A DNA stretch of 58,524 nucleotides from an uncultured Mediterranea sp. (GCA_945831575.1 CAMACX010000016.1:1-58524); one strand, 5' to 3'. Shown: positions 8,301 through 16,816, counted from the stretch's first letter. Numbers and translations: made by a program. The notes: a model not told the origin generated them from the sequence alone.

Positions 8301-10238
8301 TCATTCACTCTTCACGTCCATCACCACCTGACTCTCGAATCCGAATACATCCACGGCTTTCACACAGACCTTGCGCTGCGGCTTGTGCTCCACCCTCAGC
8401 CTTACCTTGTAGATGCAGTGGAGCGGGTCACTGTCGTTGTCGGTATTCTCGCGGTAGTCCTGCCAGGTGGAGCGGAAGTTCACGCCGTCATAGTCGGGGT
8501 CAATGCTCCAATATTCTATCAGCGAAAGCGGGTCATGCTGCATCACGCCCTGGAGCTTCTCCTTGTCCTTGTCGTCAAGCGGGATGTTGTCGGGCGAGAG
8601 CAGCACGTAGTTGTCCAGCTCCACATCCAGTTCGTCGTTGCCCTGGTCCGGTGTGATGATGACGGGCTTCACCACGAGGTACTGCAAGGAGGAGAATCGC
8701 ACCGAGCGGTCGTCAATCAACTTCTTGAAGCCCTTCTTCGACAGCTTATCGAGCAAGTCGGGTGGTATGACGAGCACCTCTACGTTGGAGTCCTTATACT
8801 GGTTGATGGCTTGCGAGATGTCGAAAGCAAAGTTCCATCCCAGCACCACCACCTTTTCCCAGCCGCCACCAAGCAGCGAAGCCTTGGCCTCCACGGCTCG
8901 CTTCACCGTGGCGGCTGTCGTGAGGCGGTTGGGGCTATCCACCATCACCAGTGTCCTACCGCCTTTGATGTAGCCAAAGTTGCGGTCGTTGCACTGCTCG
9001 GGGCTGAAAGGCAATGCGCCGAAGAGTCCCAGCACCACCTGACTCAGGTCGCCCACATGCTTCAGCTTCTTGTTGTTGCGGAAAGCCTCTTTCTGATAAT
9101 CGCCTATGGATTGATACAGGAACGGCTTCACCTCCTGATCGATAAATCGCTTTCTCATCACCAGCGAAGCCGGCTTACCAATGTCGCACGTTATCCAGCG
9201 TCTTCCCAATCGTTCGGCTACTGCGGCAGTTGTACCACTGCCGCCGAAGAAGTCACAAACTAGGTCGCCCTGATTGGATGATGCTGCAATAATTCTCTCT
9301 AAAAGCCGCTCCGGTTTTTGAGTCGCATAACCGATTCTCTCTGCATCCTCTCTATTAAGTTGTTCAATATCTATCCAATAATCATTTGGTATTTTTCCTT
9401 CATCCACATAATATCTATATATTTTCCCCGATTTTTTATCAGTTTTCTCTTGATATTCTCTGCCATCTTGATCAATTTTTAGTCTCATATGAGAATTAGC
9501 TTTACGTTCTGTAGCAACCAATTGATCTTTTCCATTAAAAATATAGTTTGAAGATTTTGCATATAAAAAGATATTATCATGTTTCCGACCATAACAACGA
9601 GTGCCCTTACCACCAATCGAGTAGCACCACAAAATTTCATTAATGAATGATTCTTTAGAAAATACTTCATCCAATATTAATTTTAAGTAATGTGCGATAT
9701 GCCAATCGCTATGCACATAAAGGCTACCTCTATCAGACAATAATTCTTTCATTAGCACTAGCCTTGGATACATCATCTTCAGATAAGAAATTGTTCCCTG
9801 CTCCCATGTATCCGCATACGCGAACTGCTCTATGACGGTAGGTTTTTGCTCAATATTGGTTCCTGGCAGATTGATTTTTGTGCGATAGTCGGCCTTGCTG
9901 TCGAAAGGAGGGTCAATATAGATAAGGTCAACCTTTCCTCGTAGAGAGGGCAGTCCTGTGGAAGCATCGCCTGCGAGGAGGGCCTGCATGGCAAGGAGGT
10001 TATCACCATAGATCAGCCGGTTCATCCAATTGTCCCCTCCAGCAGCTTGGTTGAAGGCATTGGGTATCTGTGGTGAACTGCCTTTGAACAATCCACTCAC
10101 ATCCTTACTCGGCAACACCAGTTCGTTGGTCTGAAGCCCTATCTGTGTGCCACTACTGAGGCGCTCCAGTATCTGCTGCGCCTCACGTCTGCCCTCGCTC
10201 ACGATGCGGGGCAGCTCCTCAATCAATGATTTAGCCAT
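8301..10238 (-). CDS. mod: Type III DNA adenine methyltransferase, Mod subunit
   Basis: Modification and specificity subunit of the type III system; predicted to methylate N6 of adenine in an asymmetric site. Motif order is that of beta-class enzymes: the catalytic DPPF at 109-112 comes first and the SAM-binding FFGGSGT at 329-335 later, with the target recognition domain between them. That middle part (about 9270-9800) is clearly richer in A+T than the rest of the gene, as expected if the recognition domain was exchanged by recombination. The C-terminal 250 residues form the usual tail that contacts Res. The 645-residue frame is intact. A long inverted repeat lies just upstream of the start. 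Confidence 0.95.
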   Translation of the reverse strand: MAKSLIEELPRIVSEGRREAQQILERLSSGTQIGLQTNELVLPSKDVSGLFKGSSPQIPNAFNQAAGGDNWMNRLIYGDNLLAMQALLAGDASTGLPSLRGKVDLIYIDPPFDSKADYRTKINLPGTNIEQKPTVIEQFAYADTWEQGTISYLKMMYPRLVLMKELLSDRGSLYVHSDWHIAHYLKLILDEVFSKESFINEILWCYSIGGKGTRCYGRKHDNIFLYAKSSNYIFNGKDQLVATERKANSHMRLKIDQDGREYQEKTDKKSGKIYRYYVDEGKIPNDYWIDIEQLNREDAERIGYATQKPERLLERIIAASSNQGDLVCDFFGGSGTTAAVAERLGRRWITCDIGKPASLVMRKRFIDQEVKPFLYQSIGDYQKEAFRNNKKLKHVGDLSQVVLGLFGALPFSPEQCNDRNFGYIKGGRTLVMVDSPNRLTTAATVKRAVEAKASLLGGGWEKVVVLGWNFAFDISQAINQYKDSNVEVLVIPPDLLDKLSKKGFKKLIDDRSVRFSSLQYLVVKPVIITPDQGNDELDVELDNYVLLSPDNIPLDDKDKEKLQGVMQHDPLSLIEYWSIDPDYDGVNFRSTWQDYRENTDNDSDPLHCIYKVRLRVEHKPQRKVCVKAVDVFGFESQVVMDVKSE

Positions 10239-10273
10239 ATCAGCATTAATACACTTTTAGTTATTAATGCGTT

Positions 10274-10391
10274 GCTACATAAACGAAGGTTTCTGCCAAG
10301 TACCTGCAAAAAAAACGTGGACGATGTTACATCCCTGTTCGAAGGTACTTGGCGGAAACCTATTGCAATAGATGTAGCGAGCCGTCCACGT
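10274..10391. repeat. Composite inverted repeat upstream of mod
   Basis: Three sets of complementary arms: GCTACAT (10274-10280) with 10372-10378; a 19-bp pair at 10287-10305 and 10343-10361 (AGGTTTCTGCCAAGTACCT, one mismatch); and ACGTGGACG (10315-10323) with 10383-10391. The first two sets can stack into one long hairpin, while the third interleaves with it and would compete. The element ends 36 bp before the mod start on the minus strand, where its promoter or leader should be, so control of mod is plausible (inference). Confidence 0.65.
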
Positions 10392-10653
10392 ATAACGTGA
10401 ACGTCCACCATTATTCTCTATTACAATGTTCTTTCCACCGCCAAGTTTCTCGAACATTCGAATAATCAGCAAACGCTTATATTTATACCACAAAAATGGG
10501 TGCCCACTTTCGCTAAAGGAGCTTACCCGACTGCAAATATAGATAAAATCCGCGAGATTCCACACCGACAAGAGAAAGAAAATGTTTCTAATCGATGTTT
10601 TCTTGCCAAACTGCGAGCAAGCAAGCGTATGCAACGGTAATGACGTTAAAAAC

Positions 10654-10700
10654 ACACAAAATACACAAGGTTGTGTAACACAAGGTTGTGTATTTTGTGT
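10654..10700. promoter_or_regulatory. TTGTG palindrome, copy 1, over a -33 box
   Basis: Perfect 15-bp arms (10654-10668 and 10686-10700, TTGTGTATTTTGTGT on the right) surround a 17-bp core GGTTGTGTAACACAAGG. The right arm contains the -33 box TTTG (10694-10697), so a protein bound here would compete with polymerase. A second copy of the palindrome lies at 13961-14003 before a truncated ATPase gene. Confidence 0.7.
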
Positions 10701-10724
10701 AATTCATTACCGACCCTATCTTTG
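10694..10724 (+). promoter_or_regulatory. Consensus Bacteroidetes promoter without a gene
   Basis: TTTG (10694-10697), a 19-bp spacer, then TATCTTTG (10717-10724): a textbook Bacteroidetes sigma-A promoter. No credible coding sequence starts in the following 200 bp. The next gene has its own promoter at 10880-10910. This looks like a promoter whose gene has been lost. Confidence 0.6.
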
Positions 10725-10807
10725 CACTATCTATGGGTTGAGCGGAATTGGTATTTTTAAAACAACTAATTTTGGCCAAAAACCGCGCTCATCATACATT
10801 TTGCAGG

Positions 10808-10868
10808 AAAACAAATTGGACTTATCATATATTTCGGTAAAAAACAAATTGGACTTATCATATATTTC
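10808..10868 (+). repeat. 28-bp direct repeat, two copies at a 33-bp period
   Basis: Two identical 28-bp units (10808-10835 and 10841-10868) contain ATTGGACTTATCATATATTT. Their starts are 33 bp apart, about three helical turns, so two bound proteins would face the same side of the DNA. They end 12 bp before the -33 box of the ATPase promoter. I read them as operator sites for that gene (inference). Confidence 0.75.
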
Positions 10869-10879
10869 TAAAAAAACAT

Positions 10880-10910
10880 TTTGGGGGAATCAAATTTTGA
10901 TGTATATTTG
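10880..10910 (+). promoter_or_regulatory. Promoter of the first ATPase gene
   Basis: TTTG at 10880-10883, a 19-bp spacer, then TATATTTG at 10903-10910, 40 bp before the ATG at 10950. Confidence 0.7.
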
Positions 10911-10949
10911 CATCCGATAAATCACTTAAAGTCAACAAAATTACAAACC

Positions 10950-12290
10950 ATGGAAAGAGTATTCAAGCGGAAAATATATGATAGGCTTCTCCAATGGAAG
11001 CAAACTCGCGACGGGAAAACTGCCATTCTGATAGAAGGGGCACGCCGTGTTGGCAAATCCACCATCGTGGAAGAGTTTGCCAAGAACGAATATACATCAT
11101 ATATTTTGATAGATTTTAATAAAGTATCCAATCAAGTCAAGAGTCTGTTTGAAGACCTAACTGACTTGGATTTCATTTTTCTTCAGCTGCAAGCCCGATT
11201 TCATGTTGTTTTGCAGGAAAGGCGTTCTGTCATCATCTTCGATGAAGTGCAGAAATGCCCGTTGGCCCGCCAGGCCATCAAATACCTGATAAAAGACCAC
11301 CGTTATGATTACATCGAAACAGGCTCATTAATCAGCATTAAGAAAAATACCCAGGATATAACAATCCCAAGTGAGGAAGAGCGAATCACGATGCACCCAA
11401 TGGATTACGAAGAGTTTCGATGGGCGGTTTGGAATGATGAATCCACCATTCCTCTATTCAGGACTTTCTTAGAGAAACGTATGCCATTAGGTGTCGCTCA
11501 TCGCACACATATGCGCGAGTTCCGGCTCTACATGCTTGTAGGGGGTATGCCACAAGCGGTCAACGAGTACCTTGACACCAATAACCTCAGCATGGTGGAC
11601 CTAGTAAAACGTGATATCATCCAACTTTATATAGATGATTTCCAGAAACTAGACCCTACGAGAAGAATAGCCTACATGTATAAAAGCCTGCCGTCCCAGT
11701 TAAGCCAGACGGACAACCGATTTAAGCCCCATCAGGTACTCGGACAGGTGCAGAGTGATAAACTGCTGGAACTGATGAAAGACTTTGAGGACAGTAAGAC
11801 GGTCCTGTTCTCCCGTCATGCCAACGACCCCAATGTAGGCCTTCCTTTCTCGCAAGATGACGGACGCTTCAAGATATTCTGTTCTGACACTGGGCTATTC
11901 GTCACACTAGCTTTTTGGGATAAAGACTACACAGAAAATATCATTTATGAGAAACTACTTGGAGACAAGCTTAGCGTCAATCTCGGCTATGTTTATGAGA
12001 ATGTGGTAGCACAGATGCTGGCTGCGTCGGGCAACAATCTCTTTTACTACACGTGGAAGAAAGAGAGGGATGAGAAACGCAAATACGAAGTGGACTTTCT
12101 TCTCTCAAGAGGATTCAAGATACACCCTGTGGAGGTCAAGTCATCCGGTTACAAGGTTCATACCTCACTGGATGAATTTTGCAAAAAGTACTCAAGTGTG
12201 GTTGATAAGCGCTACCTAATTTATACCAAGGATTTGCAGAAGGATGAAGAAGTCCTTATGATGCCTGTTTACCTCACGTCACTCATATAG
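10950..12290 (+). CDS. AAA_14/DUF4143 ATPase with PD-(D/E)XK-like nuclease signature (ATPase A)
   Basis: A 446-residue P-loop ATPase of the AAA_14 plus DUF4143 type; the function of this family is unknown. Visible parts: Walker A GARRVGKST (30-38), Walker B IIFDE (Asp98, Glu99), an arginine-rich middle, and a C-terminal nuclease-like signature with Asp382 in YEVDF and Glu395/Lys397 in VEVKSSG. I start at 10950 because it places the family opening MERVFKRKIYDRLLQW first; the frame extends upstream into the promoter. It is preceded by a 33-bp-period direct repeat and its own promoter. The gene looks somewhat richer in A+T than ATPases B and D. It does not form an operon with the next gene, being separated by 276 bp of repeats. 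Confidence 0.88.
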   Translation: MERVFKRKIYDRLLQWKQTRDGKTAILIEGARRVGKSTIVEEFAKNEYTSYILIDFNKVSNQVKSLFEDLTDLDFIFLQLQARFHVVLQERRSVIIFDEVQKCPLARQAIKYLIKDHRYDYIETGSLISIKKNTQDITIPSEEERITMHPMDYEEFRWAVWNDESTIPLFRTFLEKRMPLGVAHRTHMREFRLYMLVGGMPQAVNEYLDTNNLSMVDLVKRDIIQLYIDDFQKLDPTRRIAYMYKSLPSQLSQTDNRFKPHQVLGQVQSDKLLELMKDFEDSKTVLFSRHANDPNVGLPFSQDDGRFKIFCSDTGLFVTLAFWDKDYTENIIYEKLLGDKLSVNLGYVYENVVAQMLAASGNNLFYYTWKKERDEKRKYEVDFLLSRGFKIHPVEVKSSGYKVHTSLDEFCKKYSSVVDKRYLIYTKDLQKDEEVLMMPVYLTSLI

Positions 12291-12358
12291 TATGAACTGT
12301 TATCGCATCAACTTTGGATGCGATGCAATATAGCTTATATACTAACGTACATTTATTT

Positions 12359-12391
12359 TGTTCTGAATAACGGAGAGTGAATGTCAGCATT
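12359..12391 (+). repeat. 33-bp module shared with the 3' end of ATPase D, copy 1
   Basis: Matches 16627-16659 with two mismatches (core TTCTGAATAACGGAGAG...ATGTCAGCATT). In the second copy its first bases are the final codons and stop of an ATPase gene. Copy 1 therefore looks like the scar of a lost ATPase whose 3' end resembled gene D. Confidence 0.75.
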
Positions 12392-12437
12392 TCTACAAGA
12401 AGCCGTTTAGAAAAATCACAATCGCCGGAGCAAATCC

Positions 12438-12506
12438 GCCTCAGATAACGGAGTAGGACTGCCTCAAATGGCGGAGTAAAATCGCCTCAAATGGCGGAAA
12501 AATTTG
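12438..12506 (+). repeat. 23-bp tandem repeat, three copies, upstream of ATPase B
   Basis: Units begin at 12438, 12461 and 12484, a strict 23-bp period. The two promoter-proximal units share GCCTCAAATGGCGGA; the first is degenerate (GCCTCAGATAACGGA). They lie directly upstream of the ATPase promoter and look like iterated operator sites. Confidence 0.75.
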
Positions 12507-12513
12507 CTAAGTC

Positions 12514-12545
12514 CTTGGTATATTGCAGAGAATACTTTATCTTTG
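12514..12545 (+). promoter_or_regulatory. Promoter of ATPase B
   Basis: TATCTTTG at 12538-12545 with CTTG (12514-12517) 20 bp upstream as a likely -33 box. The ATG at 12567 follows after AAGAGAGG, a good ribosome binding site. Confidence 0.65.
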
Positions 12546-12566
12546 CACCAAATAAAAGAGAGGATT

Positions 12567-13841
12567 ATGGCACAGTATAAACATCGTATCGCAGACAAGA
12601 TATTGCAGCGCAAGGTGCTGGGTAAGGGAGCAGTATTAATCGAAGGCCCTAAATGGTGTGGAAAAACCACGACCGCGAAGCAGCTGGCACAAAGCGTGCT
12701 CGACCTGGGTGACTCCATGGTGCTGATGCAAAGTAAACAGATGATGGTCCTCAATCCCTCTGTACTACTTGACGGAGCTACTCCACGACTTATTGATGAA
12801 TGGCAAGCCCTGCCACCAATCTGGGATTCCATTCGCAGCGAAGTGGATAGGCGAGCCTTACCTTCGCAGTTTATCCTTACAGGTTCATTCGTGCTCCCCG
12901 ATGCCCGTGAGACAGTACACAGCGGAACGGGCAGATTTGCACATGTCAAGATGCGCACCATGAGTCTATATGAGTCTGGCGAATCCACAGGAAGCGTCAG
13001 TTTGAAACAGCTGTTTGAGGGAAGTGAAGTCGGCGTGCAGGTCAACAAACTGACATTAGAGGATGTGGCTTATCTGACCTGTCGCGGTGGATGGCCCTGG
13101 GCCACACTACTTCCGAAGGATATCGCACTGGACCAAGCAGCAGATTACGTTGACTCATTGATGCACAGCGACATACAGCGCGTGGATGGAGTAAACAGGA
13201 ATCCAGAACGTGTCAAGCGTCTGTTACGCTCATACGCCCGCAATGTATCACAGCAGATACCATATGCCACAATACGCAAGGATATACTGGCCAACGACAG
13301 CACTACGCTCAACGAAGATACCGTGCTAGACTACGTCAAGGCACTTAAGCAGCTGTTTGTCGTCGAAGACCTTGCTGCATGGACCCCCAATATCCGCAGC
13401 AAAGCGGCCATTCGCACCACTGATACACGCCACTTTGTAGATCCAAGCATAGGCACTGCCGTACTAGGCCTTGGCCCGAAAGACTTAATCAGCGACCTGC
13501 AGACCTTTGGACTCTTCTTTGAAGAGATGGTTGTACGCGACCTCCGGGTCTATGCTGATGCACTCGACGGCGAAATGTACCATTACCGCGACAGCAACGG
13601 CCTGGAATGTGATGCGGTACTCCATCTGCGCAACGGCAGCTACGCACTATTTGAGGTGAAGCTCGGCGGCGAAGAACGCATCAATGAGGGTGCGTCCAGC
13701 TTGATGGCCCTGTCAGACATCATCGATCGGACCCGAATGCCGGCACCTTCGTTCATGGCTGTCATCACTGCTGTAGGGCCCTACGCCTACCGAAGAGCAG
13801 ACGGCGTTTACGTCCTCCCGATAGGTTGCATCAAGGACTAG
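12567..13841 (+). CDS. AAA_14/DUF4143 ATPase with PD-(D/E)XK-like nuclease signature (ATPase B)
   Basis: A 424-residue ATPase of the same broad type as gene A but only distantly similar. Walker A is GPKWCGKTT (27-35), Walker B is PRLIDEWQ (Asp77, Glu78). The C-terminal nuclease-like signature has Asp349 in LECDAVL and Glu363/Lys365 in FEVKLGG, with an RDSNG strand before it as is common in DUF4143. The start at 12567 is chosen for the purine-rich ribosome site and for the promoter 22 bp upstream; the open frame itself reaches back through the promoter. Function is unknown: family members are scattered, often in several copies per genome, in Bacteroidetes and archaea. Its neighbours on both sides are also ATPases. 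Confidence 0.88.
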   Translation: MAQYKHRIADKILQRKVLGKGAVLIEGPKWCGKTTTAKQLAQSVLDLGDSMVLMQSKQMMVLNPSVLLDGATPRLIDEWQALPPIWDSIRSEVDRRALPSQFILTGSFVLPDARETVHSGTGRFAHVKMRTMSLYESGESTGSVSLKQLFEGSEVGVQVNKLTLEDVAYLTCRGGWPWATLLPKDIALDQAADYVDSLMHSDIQRVDGVNRNPERVKRLLRSYARNVSQQIPYATIRKDILANDSTTLNEDTVLDYVKALKQLFVVEDLAAWTPNIRSKAAIRTTDTRHFVDPSIGTAVLGLGPKDLISDLQTFGLFFEEMVVRDLRVYADALDGEMYHYRDSNGLECDAVLHLRNGSYALFEVKLGGEERINEGASSLMALSDIIDRTRMPAPSFMAVITAVGPYAYRRADGVYVLPIGCIKD

Positions 13842-13870
13842 GCTCTATCCTACCGTCCCGGCCGTCACGC

Positions 13871-13917
13871 TCCCCGACCGTCAAGTGTCAACCGTCAAGT
13901 GTCAACCGTCACCGTTG
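13871..13917. repeat. Dispersed GTCAA-word repeat copy
   Basis: Contains CCCGACCGTCAAGTGTCAA and a second GTCAAGTGTCAACCGTCACC word. The shared stretch extends left (CCCGGCCGTCACGC, also at 15036-15050) and right (GTTGAGCCGCACCTT, similar to GCTGAGGTGCACCTT near 18532). It sits just after the stop of ATPase B. Confidence 0.7.
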
Positions 13918-13960
13918 AGCCGCACCTTTTCAGGTACAGGTGCCATGAGGTTAAAAACAT

Positions 13961-14021
13961 ACAAAATACACAACCTTGTGTCACACAACCTTGTGTATTT
14001 TGTGTAATCAGGCTATATTTG
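13961..14021 (+). promoter_or_regulatory. TTGTG palindrome, copy 2, with a -7 box
   Basis: Arms 13961-13973 and 13991-14003 match copy 1 at 10654-10700. The 17-bp core reads CCTTGTGTCACACAACC, the reverse complement of the core of copy 1 with one change. A TATATTTG -7 box follows at 14014-14021, but only 11 bp separate it from the TTTG of the arm (19 in copy 1). That fits a deletion joining the promoter to the interior of a gene. Confidence 0.65.
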
Positions 14022-14025
14022 CAGT

Positions 14026-14919
14026 GGCTTTCGTCTCATTGAGGCCGTCTTGAAGCAGACCGCTTCCAAGGCCGAACTGTGGATGGATCATGCCCGTGAC
14101 TTTATCGCACGGCTTACCCCAAAAATCAGTGTCTCACCCGAACCCAACTCGGAATTTGCCCTGAGCCTTGGCATCACCCCCAGGACCCATACGCCGGAGG
14201 AGGTCCTGCAACTGGCAGAGACCATAGCCGAACGCCGAGAAAAGCGTATCGTGATTTGCATCGACGAGTTCCAGCAGATTGGTGAGATGCCTGACAGCCT
14301 GAGCATCCAGAAGCGGTTACGCTCCATCTGGCAGCACCAGAAGATGGTGTCCTACTGCCTCTTCGGCAGCAAGAAGCACACCATGATGACCGTATTCCAA
14401 AAGCGGAACATGCCATTGTATCAGTTTGGCGACTTCAAGTTTCTTGGGAAGATACCCACAGCCAAGTGGACTGCATACATCGTATCCCACTTTGCCGATC
14501 GTCACCGCACAATCACCGAAGAGCAAGCCGCAAGCATCTGCAACGTGGTACAGAACCACTCCTCCTACGTGCAGCAGCTCTCGTGGATCGTCTTCTCTCT
14601 GATTGACGAAGGGGAGTGCGTAGAGGAGAGGCATCTGAAAGCGGGTGTCGAGAATCTGCTGAACAGTCAGGAACAGCTCTTCATGCAGCAGATAGAGCCA
14701 CTGACTGCCTATCAGATGAACTTCCTGCGGTGCATCATCGCCGGCCATCACGAGAACTTCGGTGACGCAGATATTCGTGAGACATTCGACCTGGGTAGCG
14801 CCTCCAACATCGCGCGCCTGAAGACAGCACTAGTGGAAAGGGACTTGGTGGAGATAGAAGGACGCAAGTTCAATATCACCGACCCCGTCTTCGCACTATG
14901 GTTTGAGCGGAATGCATAA
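14026..14919 (+). pseudogene. 5'-truncated archaeal-type ATPase
   Basis: The frame resembles archaeal-type ATPases (ATPase_2 family) but begins in the middle of the domain. The first recognisable residues, encoded from about 14026, are GFRLIEAVLKQTASK, which lie well after the P-loop in relatives. No Walker A motif is present. Walker B is kept (IVICIDEFQQIG), as are the arginine-rich region and a C-terminal winged-helix-like part ending DPVFALWFERN. No ATG fits: the track begins with a TTG at 14050. The promoter and palindrome abut the coding fragment, so a deletion probably removed the first 80-100 codons. If translated, the product could not bind ATP normally. It is a decayed member of the array rather than a working gene. 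Confidence 0.75.
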
Positions 14920-14941
14920 CTTAAAAACGTGAAACCACAAG

Positions 14942-14968
14942 ATGTCTGCATTTCTACAAATATCTTTG
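14942..14968 (+). promoter_or_regulatory. Promoter module without a gene
   Basis: ATGTCTGCATTTCTACAA (14942-14959) matches 12381-12398 in 17 of 18 bases and is followed at once by a TATCTTTG box (14961-14968). No convincing gene follows before the next operator at 15136. The same words occur in the module after ATPase D at 16648-16666. Confidence 0.55.
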
Positions 14969-15135
14969 CACCACATAACAGATGGGGTCATGCTACAGCC
15001 TTGGCGACCACAAGCTCACCTTCCTCGCCACCCCATCCCGGCCGTCACGCCCCGACCGTCAACAACGTCAAGTGTCAACTTTGGATTACGCCAAAGCAAG
15101 CACTCCAATAAACCGCCAAAAGTGGTTAAAAAATG

Positions 15136-15177
15136 GAGATTTGGCGGAAAATAAGATTCGATAATCCGCCAAATCTC
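15136..15177 (+). promoter_or_regulatory. 13-bp inverted repeat operator before ATPase D
   Basis: Perfect arms GAGATTTGGCGGA (15136-15148) and TCCGCCAAATCTC (15165-15177) with a 16-bp spacer. The right arm ends 11 bp before the -7 box, so it covers the -33 region. Two further TTTGGCG-type half sites flank it at about 15112 and 15193. Confidence 0.75.
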
Positions 15178-15188
15178 TATTTTTTTTG

Positions 15189-15196
15189 TACTTTTG
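15189..15196 (+). promoter_or_regulatory. -7 box of ATPase D
   Basis: TACTTTTG, matching TAnnTTTG, 19 bp before the ATG at 15216. The -33 position is occupied by the right arm of the inverted repeat rather than by TTTG, so activation or repression at this point is likely (inference). Confidence 0.6.
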
Positions 15197-15215
15197 GCGA
15201 AAAATAGAAAGGCTT

Positions 15216-16634
15216 ATGAGTACGATTATCGGAAGAGAGATGGAGATGCGCACGCTGGCAGAGTGCATGCAGTCAGCGCGTTCGGAGCTGGTTGCCGTAT
15301 ATGGCCGTCGCCGTATAGGGAAGACTTTCCTCATCAAGGAGTATTTCAAGAGTAGTTTTGCTTTCTGCTTCGTAGGCACGCGTGACGTCAGCAAGTCCGT
15401 GCAGCTCTGCAATTTCGCCACCTCCCTGCAGAAGCAATTCCGCTTGGACTGCAAGCCCTCTTTACAGAACTGGTTTGAAGCCTTCTCACTGCTGGAAAGC
15501 CTCCTGGAAAAGAGGAAGGCAAAAGGCAAGAAAGTCCTGTTTATCGATGAGATGCCCTGGATGGACTCCGTCAAATCAGACTTCGTGCCTGCATTGGAAC
15601 TCTTCTGGAACGGTTGGGCCAATATGCGCAATGACATCGTACTGATAGCCTGCGGGTCTGCTACTTCGTGGATGGTTGATAAGGTATTCCACAACAAGGG
15701 AGGCCTGTTCAACCGTGTCACCCGCCACATCTACCTGCGCCCGTTCACCCTGCATGAAGTAGAATTGCTGCTCAAGAGTCAAGGATTCGCGTGGGACCGG
15801 TATCAGATAGCCCAATGCTACATGACGCTGGGCGGAGTTCCCTTCTACTATACGTTGCTCAGCCGCGGAGAGAGCCTCAGCCAGAATATTGACCGGCTAT
15901 TCTTCTCATCGCCCCATGCTCCTCTTAGGGTGGAATACGAAGAACTCTATGCCGCCCTCTTCAAGAATCCTGCACGCTATCTGGCGATAGTCAAGCTTCT
16001 GGTCGCCAAGCGCAACGGCATGACCCGCAATGAGATCATGGAGCAGTGCGGCTACGGAGGCTCCATGCTCAGCAAGATACTCAGCGACCTGGAACGCTGC
16101 GACTTCATCTTTGGCTACGCCCAATATGGCAACAAGAGCAAGAACACACTCTACCGGATCAAGGATTTCTACACCTTATTCTATTATAAGTTTGTGGATG
16201 GCGATGAAGGCAGGGACGGCAGCCGATGGTCGCACATCCAGCAGTCGCAGCAAGTAAAGAGCTGGCAGGGCTACAGCTTCGAGTTGCTCGGCCTGCTCCA
16301 CCTGGACGAGATCAAGAACAGGCTGCACATCGACGTCATCAGTAACACAAGCAGCTCGTGGCGTTCGGCAGACGCAGAAAGCCCTGTACAGATAGACCTG
16401 GTCATTGAGCGTGCCGACCGCATCATCAACCTGTGTGAGATGAAGTTCTCCTCCGCGCCCTACGTCATCGACAAGGCCTACGAGATGCACCTGCGCAACC
16501 GCATGGCCATCTTCCGCGAGCAGACAGGCACCCGCTACGGCACCCAGCTCACGATGATTACGACCTTTGGCGTGCTGCCCAACAAGCATTACAGCGTGGT
16601 AGATTCAGAGGTTACACTGGACGATCTGTTCTGA
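15216..16634 (+). CDS. Archaeal-type ATPase with DUF234-like nuclease C-terminus (ATPase D)
   Basis: A 472-residue ATPase of the ATPase_2 plus DUF234 type. It opens with MSTIIGREMEMRTL, the usual start of this group, then Walker A GRRRIGKT (30-37), Walker B VLFIDEMPW (Asp111, Glu112), and a sensor-like ACGSATSWM. A winged-helix-like segment follows at about 265-325 (MTRNEIMEQCG...ILSDLERCDFI). The C-terminal nuclease-like signature has Asp394 in IDLVI and Glu408/Lys410 in NLCEMKF. I start at 15216 because the 10 upstream residues overlap the promoter. The stop codon lies inside a 33-bp module also found after ATPase A. Function unknown; with its HTH-like part it might act on its own operator (inference). 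Confidence 0.88.
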   Translation: MSTIIGREMEMRTLAECMQSARSELVAVYGRRRIGKTFLIKEYFKSSFAFCFVGTRDVSKSVQLCNFATSLQKQFRLDCKPSLQNWFEAFSLLESLLEKRKAKGKKVLFIDEMPWMDSVKSDFVPALELFWNGWANMRNDIVLIACGSATSWMVDKVFHNKGGLFNRVTRHIYLRPFTLHEVELLLKSQGFAWDRYQIAQCYMTLGGVPFYYTLLSRGESLSQNIDRLFFSSPHAPLRVEYEELYAALFKNPARYLAIVKLLVAKRNGMTRNEIMEQCGYGGSMLSKILSDLERCDFIFGYAQYGNKSKNTLYRIKDFYTLFYYKFVDGDEGRDGSRWSHIQQSQQVKSWQGYSFELLGLLHLDEIKNRLHIDVISNTSSSWRSADAESPVQIDLVIERADRIINLCEMKFSSAPYVIDKAYEMHLRNRMAIFREQTGTRYGTQLTMITTFGVLPNKHYSVVDSEVTLDDLF

Positions 16635-16666
16635 ATAACGGAGAGCAAATGTCAGCATTGTCTTTG
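16627..16666 (+). repeat. 33-bp module at the end of ATPase D, copy 2, with promoter-like box
   Basis: 16627-16659 matches 12359-12391 except for two bases. It spans the stop codon of ATPase D and runs into TGTCTTTG (16659-16666), close to a -7 box. No gene follows for 420 bp. Confidence 0.65.
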
Positions 16667-16816
16667 CAGCTGTAATCAATGCAACATGCGCTTATTCCTG
16701 CGTAGCGCCCATCAACCTGCTCAGGCCGTAATGGCGACCTTGATTATCATCTATTCCTGTCACCAAAGGGTAACGTTACAATTTATGAAGCTGGCATAAT
16801 AGTAAGGGATGGAGAG

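Noticed and set aside
6507..9263. Long plus-strand open frame (918 codons) opposite res and mod
   Set aside because: It crosses the boundary between two well-supported minus-strand genes, and its translation is rich in His, Leu and Gln with no domain. It is a codon-bias shadow.
10582..10920. 112-codon open frame between mod and the first ATPase gene
   Set aside because: It is made of the palindrome, a promoter and the direct repeats, and its translation shows those repeats. No ribosome site or domain.
14982..15164. 60-codon open frame between the truncated ATPase and ATPase D
   Set aside because: Two-thirds of it translates the GTCAA-word repeat and the operator before ATPase D. There is no support beyond an ATG after a promoter-like box.
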